A stretch of 7,474 nt of DNA from assembly GCA_900546895.1 (NCBI GenBank), contig UREO01000149.1, positions 1 to 7,474 of the forward strand, written 5' to 3'. Shown here one piece after another: positions 5,920-7,474 of the stretch; the first letter of the stretch is position 1; each line of letters opens with the position of its first letter. The stretch is from an uncultured Oscillospiraceae bacterium (GTDB lineage Bacteria; Bacillota; Clostridia; Oscillospirales; Acutalibacteraceae). The position numbers were made by a program, and so were the translations under genes. The notes beneath the pieces were generated by a model. The model saw only the letters and a program-made list of their open reading frames with translations. It was not told the origin of the DNA and did not search any database.

Positions 5920-6933
5920 TTACCGCAGAATCGCGTCTATTTCGCGGATTTCCTCTTTCGAAAAATCCAGATTGTTCAGCGCGCCCAAATTCTCTTCCAG
6001 CTGGGAAACGCGGCTGGCACCGATCAGCACGCTGGCCATCACCGGCTGGCGCAGTACCCACGAAAGGGAGAATTGCGCGGTGGTCTGGCCCCGGCGCGCC
6101 GCCAGCTTGCCGAGCGCGACGACCTTTTCAATGGCTTCGGGCGTAATGCGGTCCTTGTTCAAAAAGACAGAAGCCCCCGCCGCGCGGGAATCCTGCGGGA
6201 TGCCGTTGTTATATTTTCCGGTCAGAAGCCCCTGCGCCAGCGGGCTGAACGCGGTCGCGCCCATTCCGCAGCTGGAAAGCGCCTCAAACAGCCCGTCCTG
6301 TTCCACCTTTCTGTCCAGCAGGCTATAGCGCGACTGGCAGATCAGGCAGGGAACGCCCATTTCCTTCAAAAGGGAAGCGGCTTCCCTTGCCTTTTCGGGG
6401 CTGTAGTTGGAAATCCCGGCGTAAAGCGCCTTGCCGCTCTTTACCGCGTGTGCGAGCGCGCCCATGGTTTCTTCCAGCGGGGTCTCCGGGTCCATGCGGT
6501 GATGGTAAAAGATATCCACATAGTCAAGTCCCATCCGTTTCAGGCTCTGGTCAAGGCTTGCGAGCAGGTACTTGCGGGAGCCGAAATCACCATACGGTCC
6601 GGGCCACATGGTGTAGCCCGCTTTGGTGGTGATGACCATTTCGTCGCGGTAAGGGTGCATGTCCTCCTTCATCAGGCGGCCAAAGGTTTCCTCCGCGCTG
6701 CCTGCCGGGGGGCCGTAGTTGTTGGCAAGGTCAAAAACGGTAATCCCAAGGTCAAACGCGCGGCGAGTGACCGCGCGGTCGGTTTCGTACTGGTCGTAAG
6801 TACCGAAATTGTGCCAGTAGCCGAGCGAAACGGCGCTCAGCTTCAGGCCGCTCCTGCCGCAGCGGCGGTACTGCATCTGTGTATAACGCGTTTCCTTTGC
6901 GGTGTAAGGGGGGACCAGAGTGTATCGTTCCAT
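5920..6933 (-). CDS. Aldo/keto reductase, YghZ/Gpr (L-glyceraldehyde 3-phosphate reductase)-like
   Basis: The 337-residue protein is a full-length (alpha/beta)8-barrel NADPH-dependent carbonyl reductase. The likely catalytic tetrad is Asp68 and Tyr73 (FDLANNYGPPAGSAEE), Lys104 (TTKAGY) and His145 (YHHRMD). The start QMQYRRCGRSGLKL and YWHNFG closely resemble E. coli YghZ/Gpr (AKR14 group), which reduces L-glyceraldehyde 3-phosphate and methylglyoxal. The cofactor region toward the C-terminus shows SPLAQGLLTGKY (230-241) and VLIGASRVSQLEENL (302-316). ATG 6931-6933 has AAAGGAG nine bases upstream. The longer start is preferred over Met20 because relatives carry a similar N-terminal stretch. 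It follows the HxlR-type gene by one base (TAACATG), so the two are almost certainly co-transcribed. Detoxification of reactive carbonyls is a reasonable inference; the true substrate is not shown. Confidence 0.93.
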   Translation of the reverse strand: MERYTLVPPYTAKETRYTQMQYRRCGRSGLKLSAVSLGYWHNFGTYDQYETDRAVTRRAFDLGITVFDLANNYGPPAGSAEETFGRLMKEDMHPYRDEMVITTKAGYTMWPGPYGDFGSRKYLLASLDQSLKRMGLDYVDIFYHHRMDPETPLEETMGALAHAVKSGKALYAGISNYSPEKAREAASLLKEMGVPCLICQSRYSLLDRKVEQDGLFEALSSCGMGATAFSPLAQGLLTGKYNNGIPQDSRAAGASVFLNKDRITPEAIEKVVALGKLAARRGQTTAQFSLSWVLRQPVMASVLIGASRVSQLEENLGALNNLDFSKEEIREIDAILR

Positions 6934-6934
6934 G

Positions 6935-7342
6935 TTATTTTTCTCCTTTGGTTTGTTTTAAGGCCCAGGCGCACAGAAGCTCCACCGCGGGAATCAGGTC
7001 GCCTCCGTTGGGGGTGATCCGGTACTCCACCTTCGGCGGAATCTGCTGGAACTGCTGGCGTACAATCAGCCCCGAGGCCGTCAGTTCGCGCAGGCTCTGG
7101 CTGAGCATCATGTCGGTGATCGGGGGAATCTGCTGCTTGATTTCGCCGTAGCGAAGGCTTGTGCCGCCGCGCAGCACCCACAGAATCCGGAGCTTCCATT
7201 TGCCGCCCACCGCGGTCAGCGCATACGAAAGAGGGTCCTCGGAAGATTCCGCCGCCGCGCCTTCCCGAGTTTTTCCCGCGGATTCCTGTTTTGGCTCCGG
7301 GCGCTTTGCGCGCTTCTTTTTCTTTTCCTTGTCTTTTTTCAT
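6935..7342 (-). CDS. HxlR-family winged-helix transcriptional regulator
   Basis: The 135-residue protein has a clear HxlR/DUF24 domain from about residue 36: DPLSYALTAVGGKWKLRILWVL (begins 36), RYGEIKQQIPPITDMMLSQSLREL (begins 64), GLIVRQQF and IPPKVEYRITPNGGDLIP. The recognition helix is expected around residues 76-90. About 35 extra N-terminal residues are rich in Lys, Arg and Glu and probably disordered. Many family members sense thiol-reactive compounds through a conserved Cys just before this domain. Here that position lacks Cys, and the only Cys is at 124 near the C-terminus, so signal sensing may differ. The RBS is strong (GGAGG, six bases before ATG 7340-7342). It is the first gene of a unit with the aldo/keto reductase and likely controls it through the palindrome upstream. 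Confidence 0.92.
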   Translation of the reverse strand: MKKDKEKKKKRAKRPEPKQESAGKTREGAAAESSEDPLSYALTAVGGKWKLRILWVLRGGTSLRYGEIKQQIPPITDMMLSQSLRELTASGLIVRQQFQQIPPKVEYRITPNGGDLIPAVELLCAWALKQTKGEK

Positions 7343-7381
7343 GTTCTGCCTCCGACGCTTCGGATCACCGGCACAGCCGCA

Positions 7382-7390
7382 ATTTTACCA
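7382..7390 (-). promoter_or_regulatory. Possible extended -10 promoter close to the HxlR-type gene
   Basis: The minus strand reads TGGTAAAAT, an extended -10 with a good TAAAAT hexamer. No convincing -35 lies 16-18 bases upstream; TTGAAA is present but 24 bases away. It would give a leader of about 33 bases. It is an alternative to the promoter at 7441-7449. Confidence 0.35.
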
Positions 7391-7426
7391 CGCGGGTTCC
7401 AGACGCCCGATTTTCAAGACTGCCCC

Positions 7427-7443
7427 ACTCAATATTATTGAGT
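7427..7443. promoter_or_regulatory. Perfect 17-bp palindrome, candidate HxlR-type operator
   Basis: ACTCAATATTATTGAGT is an 8-1-8 perfect inverted repeat. HxlR-family dimers bind short AT-rich inverted repeats in their own promoter regions. This site lies 85 bp upstream of the regulator's start codon and overlaps the last bases of a likely -10. Autoregulation, and control of any divergent gene beyond the window, are inferred. Confidence 0.65.
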
Positions 7444-7449
7444 ATATCA
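7441..7449 (-). promoter_or_regulatory. Possible extended -10 promoter overlapping the palindrome
   Basis: The minus strand reads TGATATACT, a TGn-extended -10 with TATACT. The -35 region is weak. The predicted start falls inside the palindrome at 7427-7443, so repressor binding would block initiation. Confidence 0.45.
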
Positions 7450-7474
7450 TGAATAATAAGCATATCATAGCACC

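Noticed and set aside
6073..7017. Plus-strand open frame of 314 codons opposite the aldo/keto reductase
   Set aside because: It is a shadow of a clear, intact gene; the translation is Arg/Ala/Val-rich without motifs.
1..7474. CRISPR array, tRNA, rRNA or insertion sequence
   Set aside because: No direct repeat array, cloverleaf, rRNA segment or transposase was seen on either strand by reading.

Overview
The window reads as a piece of a low-to-mid GC Firmicutes chromosome, most likely a strictly anaerobic gut-type Clostridia (Oscillospiraceae/Ruminococcaceae-like). This is inferred from the class III anaerobic ribonucleotide reductase, Gram-positive style ribosome binding sites, a lipoprotein signal with a Ser-rich linker, and an estimated GC content in the low-to-mid fifties. 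No rRNA or species marker is present. The first 44 bases are not genomic: they match the Illumina Nextera P5-side adapter (end of P5, an i5 index, Read 1 primer and Tn5 mosaic end). The window therefore begins at an untrimmed contig end.

All recognisable genes lie on the minus strand, so transcription runs from high to low coordinates. They form three units. (1) 7342-5920: an HxlR-family regulator, then one base later a YghZ/Gpr-type aldo/keto reductase, closed by a strong GC-rich terminator at 5872-5894. A perfect 17-bp palindrome overlapping a likely extended -10 lies upstream of the regulator. (2) 5770-2813: a strong sigma-A-like promoter with two NrdR-box-like sites spaced 32 bp apart, followed by nrdD and nrdG, which overlap by 11 bp. 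The unit ends in a hairpin terminator that contains the nrdG stop codon in its loop. (3) 2778 to the contig end: a SARP/BTAD-type regulator with a degenerate GGDEF-like C-terminal domain, then a transglutaminase-like lipoprotein, then the first 89 codons of a type II secretion/type IV pilus F-family (GspF/PilC) inner-membrane protein, cut by the adapter.

The first two units look like conventional metabolism: carbonyl reduction under a local regulator, and anaerobic dNTP synthesis under NrdR. The third is the least conventional. It combines a multi-domain regulator that appears to have lost the diguanylate cyclase active site, an exported cysteine-protease-fold lipoprotein and a pilus/secretion platform protein. 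It may be the start of a pilus or secretion locus continuing beyond the contig end, but the truncation prevents confirmation.
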